This document shows, one piece after another, positions 16,141 to 27,383 of a stretch of DNA of 64,000 nucleotides. The stretch is from Brachybacterium avium (GTDB lineage Bacteria; Actinomycetota; Actinomycetes; Actinomycetales; Dermabacteraceae), in NCBI RefSeq assembly GCF_002216795.1, contig NZ_CP022316.1, positions 744,001 to 808,000 on the forward strand, read 5' to 3'. Both the position numbers and the translations under genes were made by a program. Every line of letters starts with the position of its first letter. Position 1 is the first letter of the stretch. Below the pieces are notes generated by a model that worked only from the letters and a program-made list of their open reading frames with translations, made no database searches and was not told the origin of the DNA.

Positions 16141-17343
16141 ATGATCGACAACGGGGACAGGGAGCACGTGGCTGCCTCGCGCCGTCTTCGCCGTATCCGC
16201 CGCACGGGCGCCTCACTGGCCTCGGTGGTGCTGGCGCTCTCCCTCGGCGCCTGCGACGCGATCCCCGGTCTGCCCGGGAGCGAGGCCGAGACCTCCTCCC
16301 CCGCCGTCGGAGAGCCGATGGACCCCGCTGCGGTGGCCGCCGCCGAGAGCATGCCGGTCGATCCCTCCTGGCTGTGCCGGCCCGGCGACGGCGCGCCGCC
16401 GGTGGAGTCGACCGCGGGTGGGACGCTGACTCCGCGGACGGTGCGGGCCGACGGCAACGTCCTGGAGGTCACCGGGCCCTTCCACCTGGAACCGGATCAT
16501 CACTACCGGGGCTTCGCGCCGGTGGGGGTGCTGGTGCCCGCCGATCCGGAGAACCGGGGCGTCCCGGCTCCGGGCTTCGACGGGGAGCTCGGGGTCGCCG
16601 GCGCGCCGGTCCCGCCGATCGTGGTCCGTGAGCGGGTCGAGGTCTCCGGGGACGGCCCGGCGCCCTCGGCGGTCACCGCCCGCCTGACGCTGGGGACCTG
16701 CGACGACTCCCCGCTGCCGGACGGGCAGTTCCTGCTGCGGCTCAGCGGTGGCGGCCTCGACGGCCCCGGCCGCGGTGAGGCCGACGCCGGCTGGAGCGCG
16801 GACGGGGACGTGCTGGTGGACGTGGTCGGCGGGGCCGTCGAGGTGGTGCCCGGCGCGGTGAGCGCCCCATCGGGAGAGGTCCCCGTGGATCTCTCCCCGT
16901 TGCAGTGCGGGGCGAGGCTCGCGCCGTTGGGCGAAGGGGACGAGCTGGCCGTGCAGGTCGCCGATCCCACCACCCGGGTCTCCACGCGGGTGCCGGAGGA
17001 CGAGCTCGGCGTCGCGGTGAGCGCCCGGGTGACGGTCACCTCGCCGGACCTCGGCACCCGGGCGCTGCTGCAGGGCGTGGTGCTGACACATCCGGGCACC
17101 GGGACGGTCGTCGCGGGGGCACGCAACACTCCCCGGATCGCCCTGCAGTGGATCGACCAGGACGGGGTGACGCGGACTGCCCGGGCATGGACCACCCGCG
17201 AGGCCTGCGGTCCCCCTGCTCTGCGCCCCGGCGAGTACCGGGCGCACGCTTTCGCCGTGACCGTGGACGAGGACAGCGTCACCCGGCTCGTGCTCTCGGA
17301 CCCCTGGAGCGTCGAGGTCGTCGACGAGCAGCCGCAGGAGTGA
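16141..17343 (+). CDS. Hypothetical lipoprotein
   Basis: A 400-residue secreted lipoprotein. After a basic region (SRRLRRIRRTG) a hydrophobic stretch ends in the lipobox LSLGAC with Cys38. The mature part is acidic, mostly beta-type sequence in two similar halves, each holding a CDD/CGAR-type Cys and a PxPxV beta-rich segment. ATG 16141 was chosen because it gives a proper signal peptide; an upstream in-frame start at 16003 would add 46 unlikely residues. I do not recognise the family. It stands alone between hisD (divergent) and icd. Confidence 0.7.
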   Translation: MIDNGDREHVAASRRLRRIRRTGASLASVVLALSLGACDAIPGLPGSEAETSSPAVGEPMDPAAVAAAESMPVDPSWLCRPGDGAPPVESTAGGTLTPRTVRADGNVLEVTGPFHLEPDHHYRGFAPVGVLVPADPENRGVPAPGFDGELGVAGAPVPPIVVRERVEVSGDGPAPSAVTARLTLGTCDDSPLPDGQFLLRLSGGGLDGPGRGEADAGWSADGDVLVDVVGGAVEVVPGAVSAPSGEVPVDLSPLQCGARLAPLGEGDELAVQVADPTTRVSTRVPEDELGVAVSARVTVTSPDLGTRALLQGVVLTHPGTGTVVAGARNTPRIALQWIDQDGVTRTARAWTTREACGPPALRPGEYRAHAFAVTVDEDSVTRLVLSDPWSVEVVDEQPQE

Positions 17344-17437
17344 GGCCCGGCTCGGCATCAGAGGACGCGCGAGGGGCTTCTCACGTACCGTGGTGCCGTT
17401 CGGATCGAGGGGTGGGACAGCGCCCGCTCCTCGATTA

Positions 17438-17453
17438 GTCTTGACGTCAAGAC
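17438..17453. promoter_or_regulatory. 16-bp perfect palindrome over the icd promoter
   Basis: GTCTTGACGTCAAGAC is a perfect palindrome centred 42 bp before the icd start. A possible -10 TAGTCT (17436-17441) overlaps its left edge, and GGGACA sits 16 bp further upstream as a weak -35. The overlap with the expected transcription start fits a repressor operator. I cannot name the regulator. Confidence 0.55.
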
Positions 17454-17472
17454 AAATTCCGCATCGACCTGA

Positions 17473-19714
<2,242 letters not shown>

Positions 19715-19771
19715 GCCTGCCGCAGCCCTGAGCCGGGGAAACCGGCCGAAAGCCGTCCCTTCCCCGCCGCG

Positions 19772-19826
19772 CAGCGCCGACGCCGGCCCGGACCGCCCCG
19801 TGCGGACCGGGCCGGCGTCGGCGCTG
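19772..19826. terminator. Strong hairpin after icd
   Basis: A perfect 20-bp inverted repeat (19772-19791 with 19807-19826) around a 15-nt loop, about 60 bp after the icd stop and before the next gene. GC-rich with no U-tract, as is common for actinobacterial terminators. Confidence 0.8.
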
Positions 19827-19884
19827 CCGCATACTCGACAGCACGCAGGAGCACCTATTCCGGCCCACCCATGGAAGGCTCGTC

Positions 19885-20673
19885 GTGCCCGTCATCCCCT
19901 CCCCTGTCGACGAGATCGAGCTGCGCTACGACGTCTCGGGCTCAGGACCCGCGCTGGTGCTGCTGCACGGCTCGGTCCTCTCCCGAGCGATCTGGCGCGG
20001 GCTGGGCTATCTCGAGCCGCTCTCGGCCGAGCACACGGTGGTCCGGGTCGATCTGCGCGGGCACGGCATGTCGGGAGCGCCCCATGAGGCGTCGGCCTTC
20101 ACCCAGCAGACCTTCGTCGCCGACCTGCTCGCCGTCCTCGACGCCGCGGGTATCGCACGCGCCGCGCTGCTGGGCTACTCGCTCGGGGCGCGGGTGGCGC
20201 TGAGCACCGCGCTCTCCCATTCGGAACGGGTGACGCACCTGATCAGTCTCGGCGGCTCCGCCTCCGCGCAGCGCGGCGTCGTGGACTCGGTGTTCTTCCC
20301 TGGCGTGATCGAGGCAGTGCGCGAGGGCGGCATGGAGGCGTTCTGCGCCGGTCAGGGCCTGGGCCCCGAGGTCGTCTCGCGCCACGCCCGAGCCACCCGC
20401 ACCGCCTTCCTCGCGGCCGATCCCCTGGCGGTCGCGGCCCTGCTGGAGGCCACGGACCGGACCGCGGCGGTCCCGGACGAGGTGCTCGCCGGATCCGCGG
20501 TGCCCGCCCTGTGGATGGCGGGCACCGAGGATCATCCCCGCTTCGAGCAGTCGCGGCAGGCGGCCGCGCTGATGGCGGAGGCGGAGTTCGTGCCATTGCC
20601 CGGTCGCGATCACGGCGCCACCCTGTTCCCGCCGGACGAGGTGCTCGAGCACGTGCTGCCGTTCCTGCGCTGA
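19885..20673 (+). CDS. Alpha/beta-fold hydrolase
   Basis: A 262-residue single-domain hydrolase. It shows the oxyanion-hole motif LLHGSVLSRAIW (26-37), DLRGHGMSG, the nucleophile elbow GYSLG with Ser99, an acid in WMAGTEDHPR and the catalytic His in PGRDHGATLF. No signal peptide. It resembles 3-oxoadipate enol-lactonase-like and esterase-like members, but with no catabolic neighbours the substrate is unknown. GTG at 19885 is used as start because the N-terminal strand begins directly after it. Confidence 0.85.
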   Translation: MPVIPSPVDEIELRYDVSGSGPALVLLHGSVLSRAIWRGLGYLEPLSAEHTVVRVDLRGHGMSGAPHEASAFTQQTFVADLLAVLDAAGIARAALLGYSLGARVALSTALSHSERVTHLISLGGSASAQRGVVDSVFFPGVIEAVREGGMEAFCAGQGLGPEVVSRHARATRTAFLAADPLAVAALLEATDRTAAVPDEVLAGSAVPALWMAGTEDHPRFEQSRQAAALMAEAEFVPLPGRDHGATLFPPDEVLEHVLPFLR

Positions 20674-20715
20674 GCGGGAGGCGGGCACTCTCCGCGCCGC
20701 GCGGAGCTCGGCCGG

Positions 20716-21612
20716 TCAGAGAAGCTGTCGCACCAGTGCGAACAGGGCGACGGCGACGATGATGCCGCGCAGCAGCCACTCCGGCATCCGCTTGGCGAGG
20801 TGGGCGCCGAAATATCCGCCGAGCAGGGCGCCGATGGCGATCGCCGCGGTCGCGATCCAGACGATCTCGACCCCCAGCACGAAGTGCGCGATCAGGTACA
20901 CGGTCGCGGCGGCGAGGTTCACGATCAGGCTGAGCAGGTTCTTGATGCTGTTGACCGAGCGCATCGACCGCCCGGTGAAGGTGCCGAGCACGCCGAGGTA
21001 GAGGATGCCCTGGGCCGCCGTGAAGTAGCCGCCGTAGACCGAGGCGGCGCCCATCGCGCCGATCAGGCCCGGCGAGCGGTACGGGCTCCGCGCCGGGACC
21101 TCGTCGGCCGCATGACTCCCGGGCTCCGCCGCAGCGCTCCCCGCGCCCGCAGCGCCGTCCGCGAGGGCCGCGCCGCCCTCCGCCGCAGCGGTGGTCGCGG
21201 TCGCTCGGCGTGCCGCGCGCCGTTCCTGATGGGAGCGGAGCGCTGCGGTGATGCGCTTCTGGAAGACGACCATGCCCAGTGCGAAGACGATCAGCAGCGG
21301 CACGATCACATCGAGCGCGCCCGTGGGAGAGATCAGCAGCAGCAGCGCACCCCCGGTGGCGCACAGGGCGGTGACCACCATGAGCGGGCCGAGGTTCCCC
21401 TTCTCCTCCGCGATCTCGCGGCGGTACCCGTACACGGAGCCGAAGGTCGAGAAGAGGATCCCGATGGTGTTGGTGCGCACGGCGGCACCGGGCGGGATGC
21501 CGAGGGCCAGCAGCACCGGGAGGGTGAGCAGCGACCCGGAGCCGACCGCGGCGTTGATGGCTCCGGCGAGGGTGCCCATGACGAGCAGGACGATCAGCGA
21601 GACGGGTTCCAC
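20716..21612 (-). CDS. TauE/SafE family anion exporter
   Basis: A 298-residue permease of the sulfite exporter TauE/SafE (TSUP) family with about eight helices in two repeats. Each repeat has a Gly-rich signature: MGTLAGAINAAVGSGSLLTLP near the start and GAASVYGGYFTAAQGILYLG in the second half. A hydrophilic Ala-rich linker of about 60 residues divides the repeats and looks host-specific. Start is GTG 21612; TAGAGT ends eight bases upstream, so translation may be leaderless. Sulfur-anion export is the family role; the true substrate is unknown. Confidence 0.82.
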   Translation of the reverse strand: MEPVSLIVLLVMGTLAGAINAAVGSGSLLTLPVLLALGIPPGAAVRTNTIGILFSTFGSVYGYRREIAEEKGNLGPLMVVTALCATGGALLLLISPTGALDVIVPLLIVFALGMVVFQKRITAALRSHQERRAARRATATTAAAEGGAALADGAAGAGSAAAEPGSHAADEVPARSPYRSPGLIGAMGAASVYGGYFTAAQGILYLGVLGTFTGRSMRSVNSIKNLLSLIVNLAAATVYLIAHFVLGVEIVWIATAAIAIGALLGGYFGAHLAKRMPEWLLRGIIVAVALFALVRQLL

Positions 21613-21692
21613 GAGCGTCGACTCTACCCAGGAACGCCCGTGCGGCGGCTCGCGTCCTGTCCCTCGGTCGCGAGCCGCCGCACCCTGCCGGT

Positions 21693-22991
21693 TCAGCCCG
21701 CGGGCAGCAGCCAGTCGTTCGGTGCGAACAGCTCGACGTGCACCCGCTCCGGATCCGCCGCCAGCTCCTCCAGCTGCCCGCGCAGGTTCTGCAGGAAGCC
21801 CGAGGAGCCGCACAGGTAGATCTCGGCCTCCTCGGGCAGGTGCTCAGCCCGCAGGCCCATCCGCCCCGCATGCACGCGGACCCTGCCCGTGGCGGTCCCG
21901 GGGAGCTCCTCGACGGGCTGCGCCGCGGTGAACCACAGCCCGAGCCGCGCATCCGCGCCCTCGGGCAGCGCGCACACGGTCGCCACCAGCTCGCGGACAT
22001 GAGCGGAGTCGCCCGCGTCCCGGTCGGCGTGCATCACGCGCACCGGGCGGTGCGGCTGCGTGGCGGCGAGGTGGCGCAGCATCCCGAGCATCGGGGTGAG
22101 ACCGATCCCGTTCGAGATCAGCACCACCGGGTCCTCACTGCGGGTGTCCAGCGCGAGGTCGCCGTAGGGCAGGGTGACCTGCAGCCGGTCCCCCGCGCGG
22201 AGGTTCCCGTGGATCCAGGAGGAGACCTCGCCCGCCGGGTCCGGATCCGCGGCATCGACGCGACGCACCGTGATCCGCCAGCGGCCCTCTCCCGGGGCGT
22301 CCGAGAGCGAGTACTGGCGCAGCTGTCGGGCGCCGTCCGGCAGCCGCACCCCGACGGTGGTGTACTGGCCGGGCACGAAGTCCCGCAGCGGCTCGTCGCC
22401 CTCCGGGGCGCTGAGCACATAGGACGCCACGGTCGAGCTCTCCTGGGTGCGGCGGAGGACGACCGCTTCCCGGAACACGTCCCCGGGGGCGACCTCGGCC
22501 GCGGCGTAGAGGTCCTTCTCGAAGTCGATGAGGGTGGCCGCCATGTGCCAGTAGACCGCATCCCAGGCGGCGGCGATCTCGGCGGTGACGGTCTCCGCGC
22601 CGAGCACCTCGACGATCGCCGCCATCAGGTGCTCATGCACGATCCCGTACTGGTCCTCGGTGATGCCGAGGGAGGCATGCTTGTGGCCGATGCGCCCCAG
22701 CATCTCGCGCGGGCTGGGGGCGTCCGGGGTCACCAGCAGGGTGGCGTAAGTGGCGACCGAGGCGGCGAGCGCCTTCTGCTGTGCGCCCTGCGCCTGGTTG
22801 CCCCGGTTGAAGGTGTCGACCAGCAGCTCCGGATGAGCGCTGAACATCCGCTGGTAGAAGACCGGGGCGATCTCCTCGATATGCGCACCGACCAGCGGGA
22901 GGGTCGCCCTGACGGCCTCCTCGTGGACCGGTTCGAGCCGGGCCTCCGGGTCCAGCTGCGGGTGGAGGGCATAAGCGACATCGACGGTCAC
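21693..22991 (-). CDS. hmp: Flavohaemoglobin (nitric oxide dioxygenase)
   Basis: Detoxifies NO to nitrate with O2 and NAD(P)H. The 432-residue protein has the full three-domain order: globin (about 1-150; proximal haem His105 in GHKHASLGI, distal Tyr46 in FYQRMF), FAD domain (about 165-270; FVPGQYTTV and RQYSLSD) and NAD domain (about 280-end; LISNGIGLTPMLGML and LCGSSGFLQNLR). GTG start at 22991 follows AGGAAGGAA. A DUF488 gene is 134 nt upstream on the same strand. A copper nitrite-reductase-like protein at 53668 is a possible NO source in the same genome. Confidence 0.94.
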   Translation of the reverse strand: MTVDVAYALHPQLDPEARLEPVHEEAVRATLPLVGAHIEEIAPVFYQRMFSAHPELLVDTFNRGNQAQGAQQKALAASVATYATLLVTPDAPSPREMLGRIGHKHASLGITEDQYGIVHEHLMAAIVEVLGAETVTAEIAAAWDAVYWHMAATLIDFEKDLYAAAEVAPGDVFREAVVLRRTQESSTVASYVLSAPEGDEPLRDFVPGQYTTVGVRLPDGARQLRQYSLSDAPGEGRWRITVRRVDAADPDPAGEVSSWIHGNLRAGDRLQVTLPYGDLALDTRSEDPVVLISNGIGLTPMLGMLRHLAATQPHRPVRVMHADRDAGDSAHVRELVATVCALPEGADARLGLWFTAAQPVEELPGTATGRVRVHAGRMGLRAEHLPEEAEIYLCGSSGFLQNLRGQLEELAADPERVHVELFAPNDWLLPAG

Positions 22992-23125
22992 GTCGGTTCC
23001 TTCCTGATGGGGTGGAGCATCTCCGTCGCTGCCGCGACGAGCTCGCCTCAACGGTAGGGATCCCTCTCATCCCGGACCGGCGACCTTCGTCCTGACCGAT
23101 CCAGGCCCCGCACTCTGTCGTGCTG

Positions 23126-23506
23126 TCAGTCCCCCGCCTCAGCCACGGCATCGCGGATCACCTGGGCGTGATTGTGCTCTGTGTCCTTCGCCGCGAACAG
23201 CAGCACCAGGCGCGTCGCACCGGCGTCGAGCGCCCGCTGCCGGAGCGCCCGGGCGGCCCCGGAGTCGTCGAGCTCCCTGCGGTAGTGGCCGGAGAACTCC
23301 TCGAAGTCCAGCTCCCCGCTGTGGAAGGCGGTGCGGAGGTCCGAGCTGGGGGCGACGTCCTTGTCCCAGTCGTCGTAGCGCAGGCGCTCCTTCTTCACGC
23401 CCCGAGGCCACAGCCGGTCCACCAGCACCCGGAACTCCGTCGAGCCGGAACCCTCGTCGTCGAGCATGTCGTGGACGCGAGCCAGGTCGATGTGCAATGC
23501 GGTCAT
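23126..23506 (-). CDS. DUF488 family protein
   Basis: A 126-residue soluble protein with the DUF488 signature VLVDRLWPRGVKKERL (about 27-42), then WDKDVAPSSDLRTAFH and a Cys-less C-terminal half with RLVLLFAAKDTEHNHAQVI. Family function is not established. It is upstream of hmp on the same strand with a 134-nt gap, so co-transcription is possible but not shown. Confidence 0.88.
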   Translation of the reverse strand: MTALHIDLARVHDMLDDEGSGSTEFRVLVDRLWPRGVKKERLRYDDWDKDVAPSSDLRTAFHSGELDFEEFSGHYRRELDDSGAARALRQRALDAGATRLVLLFAAKDTEHNHAQVIRDAVAEAGD

Positions 23507-23573
23507 CAGGACTCCTTCGGTGGGCGATCACCAGCGGTGGGGCACCAGTGATGCGGTGGGTGGGGGAAACGCA

Positions 23574-23609
23574 GGGACCCGGCCTGCGCGACAGCGCGGA
23601 CCGGGTCCC
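23574..23609. terminator. Hairpin after tpx
   Basis: GGGACCCGG (23574-23582) pairs with CCGGGTCCC (23601-23609), 15 nt after the tpx stop on the minus strand. It probably ends the tpx transcript before the DUF488 gene. Confidence 0.6.
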
Positions 23610-23623
23610 AGGAGCGGTGCGGC

Positions 23624-24121
23624 TCAGACCAGGGCGGCCTTCGCGGCCTCGTAGTCGGGCTCCTCGGTGACCTCGGCGACATGCTCGGTGTGGACCACCT
23701 TGCCGCTCGCGTCGGTCACGACGACCGCGCGGGAGAGCAGGCCCGCCAACGGACCGTCGTCCATCGTCACACCGAAGTCCTCACCGAAGGAGGAGCGGAA
23801 GGCGGAGCCGGTGACGACGTTCTCGATGCCCTCGGCGCCGCAGAAGCGGGCCTGGGCGAAGGGCAGGTCCTCGGAGACGCAGACGACCACGGTGTTCTCG
23901 AGACCCGCGGCGAGCTCGTTGAACTTCCGCACGCTCATCGCGCAGGTGCCGGTGTCCAGCGAGGGGAAGATGTTCAACACGACGCGCTTACCGGCGAGGT
24001 CGGAGCTGGTGACGGTGGACAGGTCCTGGCCGACCAGTTCGAAAGCCGGCAGTGCGGAGCCCTGCGCGGGCAGCTCGCCGACGGTCGTGACGGGATCGTT
24101 GTGGAAAGTAACGGAAGTCAT
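23624..24121 (-). CDS. tpx: Thiol peroxidase (atypical 2-Cys peroxiredoxin)
   Basis: Thioredoxin-dependent peroxidase of 165 aa. The peroxidatic Cys60 lies in FPSLDTGTCAMSV and the resolving Cys94 in ARFCGAEG, the spacing of Tpx-type enzymes. ASGKVVHTEHV and the final EPDYEAAKAAL are also family-typical. It is flanked by PPK2 upstream (63 nt away) and a terminator downstream. Confidence 0.95.
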   Translation of the reverse strand: MTSVTFHNDPVTTVGELPAQGSALPAFELVGQDLSTVTSSDLAGKRVVLNIFPSLDTGTCAMSVRKFNELAAGLENTVVVCVSEDLPFAQARFCGAEGIENVVTGSAFRSSFGEDFGVTMDDGPLAGLLSRAVVVTDASGKVVHTEHVAEVTEEPDYEAAKAALV

Positions 24122-24183
24122 GCCTCCATCATCATCTTTCGAGCGCAACGGCACAAATTGGCCGCTGAGAACCGGCGACGCGG

Positions 24184-25053
24184 TCAGTCCATCGTCGCGC
24201 GCAGCCGCCCGATCTGCTCCTGGACGTCGTAGTCCGCCGCGGGCCACTGCGGGTCGATTCCCTCCAGCGCATCCAGCAGCAGCTGCTGCACGGCGATGCG
24301 GGCATACCACTTGCGGTCGGCCGGGACCACGGTCCAGGGGGCGCCGACGGTCGAGGTGGCGCGCAGCGCCCGGGTGTACGCCTCCATGTAGTCGTCCCAG
24401 TGCTCGCGCTCGTCGACATCGGTCGGGTCGAACTTCCAGTGCTTGTCCGGCCGCTCCAGCCGTTCCATCAATCGCCCACCCTGCTCCTGGCGGGAGATGT
24501 GGAGCATCACCTTCACGACCGTGGTGCCGGCCTCGGCGAGCTCGCGCTCGAAGGCGTTGATGGCGGTATAGCGCTCGCGGATCTCCGCGGCGTCGGCCCA
24601 GCCGTGCACCCGATGGATCAGCACGTCCTCGTACTGCGAGCGGTCGAAGACCCCGATCATCCCGGGAGCGGGGGCGTGCTTGCGGATCCGCCACAGGAAG
24701 TCATGACGCTTCTCCGCCGGGGTGGGTGCCTTGAACGCGGTGATGTCCACGCCCTGCGGGTCCACGTTCCCCACCACGTGCCGCATGATCCCGCCCTTGC
24801 CGGCGGTGTCCATCCCCTGCACGATCAGCAGCACGGAGCGGCCGCCGGAGCGCCCATGGTGCGCTGCGTACAGGCGCTCCTGCAGGTCATCGAGCGCCCG
24901 GCTGCGCAGCCGGAGCAGCTCCTTGCCGTCGGCCTTCTTCCCGCGGAAGCCGGGGGTGGCGCGCGGATCGAGGTCGGTGACGTCTCCTCTCCAGCCGGAG
25001 GTCAGTGGGAATCCGGTGGGGGTCTGGTCGGCCAGCGGGGTCTTCTTCGACAT
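24184..25053 (-). CDS. ppk2: Polyphosphate kinase 2 family phosphotransferase
   Basis: A 289-residue PPK2 enzyme that transfers phosphate from polyphosphate to nucleotides (AMP or ADP). Motifs: Walker A GMDTAGKGG at 80-88, the lid-region VDPQGVDITAFKAPTPAEKRHDF, Walker B-like IGVFDRSQYEDVL and HISRQEQ. TACTCT ends six bases before the ATG and there is no ribosome site, so the mRNA looks leaderless. Single PPK2 domain of class I/III type; class cannot be decided from sequence by eye. Confidence 0.92.
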   Translation of the reverse strand: MSKKTPLADQTPTGFPLTSGWRGDVTDLDPRATPGFRGKKADGKELLRLRSRALDDLQERLYAAHHGRSGGRSVLLIVQGMDTAGKGGIMRHVVGNVDPQGVDITAFKAPTPAEKRHDFLWRIRKHAPAPGMIGVFDRSQYEDVLIHRVHGWADAAEIRERYTAINAFERELAEAGTTVVKVMLHISRQEQGGRLMERLERPDKHWKFDPTDVDEREHWDDYMEAYTRALRATSTVGAPWTVVPADRKWYARIAVQQLLLDALEGIDPQWPAADYDVQEQIGRLRATMD

Positions 25054-25138
25054 GGGGGAAGAGTAGCCGCTGCCTCTGGGCGGGGCGGGGTCCCGCAGCC
25101 GACTTGACTCCGCGGCCCCGGCGACGGAATGTCGTGGC

Positions 25139-26311
25139 ATGACTCTCACCGCCATCACCCATGCCCACGTCGTCCCGATCGAGGGCGAGCCCTTCGACGG
25201 CACCGTCCTGATCCAGGACGGCCGCATCACCGATCTCGGCCCGGAGCTGGAGGTCCCGCCGGAGGCGGAGGTCCTCGATGCGGCGGGCGGCTGGCTGCTG
25301 CCGGGCTTCATCGATGCCCACGTGCATCTCGGGGTCTCCGAGGAGGGCGAGGGCTGGGCCGGGGAGGACACCAACGAGATGACCGGGCCCGTGATGGCTG
25401 CGGCCCGGGCGATCGATGCGATCAATCCCGTCGAGATCGGCTTCGACGACGCGATCATCGGCGGGATCACCGCGGTGAACGTCAACCCCGGCTCCGGGAA
25501 CCCGATCGGTGGCCTCGCCGTCGCGATCCGCACCCACGGCCGGGTGGTGGATGAGATGGTGCTGCGCAGCCCCTCCGGGCTGAAGGCCGCGCTCGGGGAG
25601 AACCCCAAGCGGGTCTACGGCGAGCGCACGCAGACTCCCTCGACCCGGCTCGGCGTGGCGCTGACCATCCGGCAGGCCTTCGCGAAGGCCCGGGCCTGGG
25701 CTGCGAAGCCGGCGGAGGAGCGGGACTCGGATCTGGTCTCCGAGGCGCTCAGCCGGGTGCTGGAGCGGGAGATCCCGTGGCGTCAGCACTCGCATCGGGC
25801 CGACGACATCGCCACCGCGCTGCGGATCGCCGAGGAGTTCGGCTTCGAGCTGGTGCTGGACCACGGCACCGAGTCCTACCTGATCGCCGACCGGATCGCG
25901 GAGGCCGGGGTGCCGGTGCTCTACGGTCCGCTGATCGTCTCGCGGTCCAAGGTGGAGGTGCGTCACCGCACCCCGAAGGCTCCCGGGATCCTCACTGCCG
26001 CGGGGGTGAAGGTCTCGATCATCACCGACCATCCGGTGGTGCCCATCGAGTTCCTCATCGACCAGGCCGCCCTCGCGGTCAAGCACGGGATGGCTCCGGC
26101 CGACGCGCTGCGGGCGATCACCCTGAACCCGGCCGAGGTGCTGGGGGTCGCCGAGCGGCTGGGCTCACTGGCACCGGGCAAGGACGCGGACCTGGTGCTG
26201 TGGGAGGGTGACCCGCTGGATGTGCGGAATCGGACGCTGCGCGTGTGGCAGGGCGGTCGCGAGGTGATGCATCGCGACGCGGCCGGCGAGCCGGTGATCG
26301 CCCCGCGCTGA
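25139..26311 (+). CDS. Amidohydrolase (imidazolonepropionase-like)
   Basis: A 390-residue metal-dependent hydrolase of the amidohydrolase superfamily. It shows the metal-binding HVHLG (about 60-64) after PGFIDA, VNVNPGSGNPIGG, a QHSHRADD His pair, LDHGTESYLI and ITDHPVVP with the catalytic Asp. The C-terminal LGSLAPGKDADLVLWEGDPL closes the beta-sandwich. The substrate is not identifiable; the closest recollection is the imidazolonepropionase/prolidase-like group of uncharacterised amidohydrolases. No neighbours point to a pathway. Confidence 0.85.
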   Translation: MTLTAITHAHVVPIEGEPFDGTVLIQDGRITDLGPELEVPPEAEVLDAAGGWLLPGFIDAHVHLGVSEEGEGWAGEDTNEMTGPVMAAARAIDAINPVEIGFDDAIIGGITAVNVNPGSGNPIGGLAVAIRTHGRVVDEMVLRSPSGLKAALGENPKRVYGERTQTPSTRLGVALTIRQAFAKARAWAAKPAEERDSDLVSEALSRVLEREIPWRQHSHRADDIATALRIAEEFGFELVLDHGTESYLIADRIAEAGVPVLYGPLIVSRSKVEVRHRTPKAPGILTAAGVKVSIITDHPVVPIEFLIDQAALAVKHGMAPADALRAITLNPAEVLGVAERLGSLAPGKDADLVLWEGDPLDVRNRTLRVWQGGREVMHRDAAGEPVIAPR

Positions 26312-26330
26312 CGGAGCGAGGGGCCGCCTC

Positions 26331-26355
26331 GCGCGCCGGTGAGCAGCCGGCGCGC
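26331..26355. terminator. Bidirectional hairpin between convergent genes
   Basis: GCGCGCCGG (26331-26339) pairs with CCGGCGCGC (26347-26355) around a 7-nt loop. It lies in the 52-nt gap between the amidohydrolase stop and the convergent PepSY gene stop. Confidence 0.6.
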
Positions 26356-26363
26356 CGCCGGGA

Positions 26364-27086
26364 TCAGTCGTCGATCCGAATGTCGCCGGTCTCGACGTCG
26401 ATCTCCACGTCGATGTCCCCGCCGTCGGCCCGGTCGATCTCGATCTCGTAGCGGATCGAGCCGTCCTCGGAGTCCAGCTCCCAGCCGCTGACCCGCCCGG
26501 GCTCCTGGTCGACGGCGATCTCGATCGCCTCGGAGGGCGTCATCGGCGAGGTCACGTCGACCACGGGGTCCTGGTCGTCGTCCTCGTCGACGTCGTGCTC
26601 GGTCACCTCGCCGGTGGTGGCGTCGATGTCGAGCTCGTGCTGGGAGCCGTCCATGACGAGCTCGATCTCCCACTCCCATGCCCCGACATGCTGGTCGTAA
26701 TCGATCTCGACCTGGACCAGGTCGCCGCCGCCCACCGTCTCCGTGGCGATCTCGACCGCGCGCTCGGCGGAGATCGGCAGCTCCTCGGTGGCCAGATCCG
26801 CGTCCGCGGGCAGGGCGTCCGCCGCGGGCTCCTGCTCCCCGGGGGCGTCCCCGCCGCCATCGCTCGCGGCGTCGTCGGTGGCGTCGTCATCGGCCGGAGC
26901 GCTGCTCTCGGAGCCACCACCGTCGGAGTCGCCGCCGCCCTCCTGGGAGGTGCCGGGCTCGTCCGCGGGGGCGGCGCCGTCCTCCCCCTGGTCCGTGCCG
27001 CCGCAGCCCGCGGCGACGGCAATGACGAGCGCGCCCAGCGCTGCGGCGCGGGCGGTGCGACGGGGGCGGAGGATCGTGCGGGTCAT
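26364..27086 (-). CDS. PepSY-domain lipoprotein
   Basis: A 240-residue lipoprotein: lipobox VAAGC with Cys28, a long Asp/Glu/Gly/Ser linker (about 30-105), then two PepSY-type repeats (ISAERAVEIATETVGGGDLV... and MTPSEAIEIAVDQEPG...), each ending in an EIEIDxxTGEV-like strand. The C-terminus is IRIDD. PepSY domains are thought to bind or inhibit extracellular proteases or act in signalling; the role here is unknown. Very acidic. Confidence 0.8.
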   Translation of the reverse strand: MTRTILRPRRTARAAALGALVIAVAAGCGGTDQGEDGAAPADEPGTSQEGGGDSDGGGSESSAPADDDATDDAASDGGGDAPGEQEPAADALPADADLATEELPISAERAVEIATETVGGGDLVQVEIDYDQHVGAWEWEIELVMDGSQHELDIDATTGEVTEHDVDEDDDQDPVVDVTSPMTPSEAIEIAVDQEPGRVSGWELDSEDGSIRYEIEIDRADGGDIDVEIDVETGDIRIDD

Positions 27087-27383
27087 GGCGGACCACCTTC
27101 CTGGGGAGGGACCGCCGCAGTCCTGCGGCGCGGTCCCGATGTCACGGCCGTGATGATGCCTGATGTGCCCAGGGTAGGGGTGAGGCCCGAGGTCGGGGGA
27201 GAACCTGAGGGGACTCTCATCCCCGCTTCATCTGCCCGCGCTCACGCCGACGCGCAGCGGAGGGACGCGAGCGAGCAGGGCTACGATCGATCGACGCGAG
27301 AGGACCGCGGCGGCGCGACGATCAGCCGGGGCCGCCGAGCCGGGCGCGGCCCGGCATCGGGTTATCGAGAGAGGGGAGCGAGC

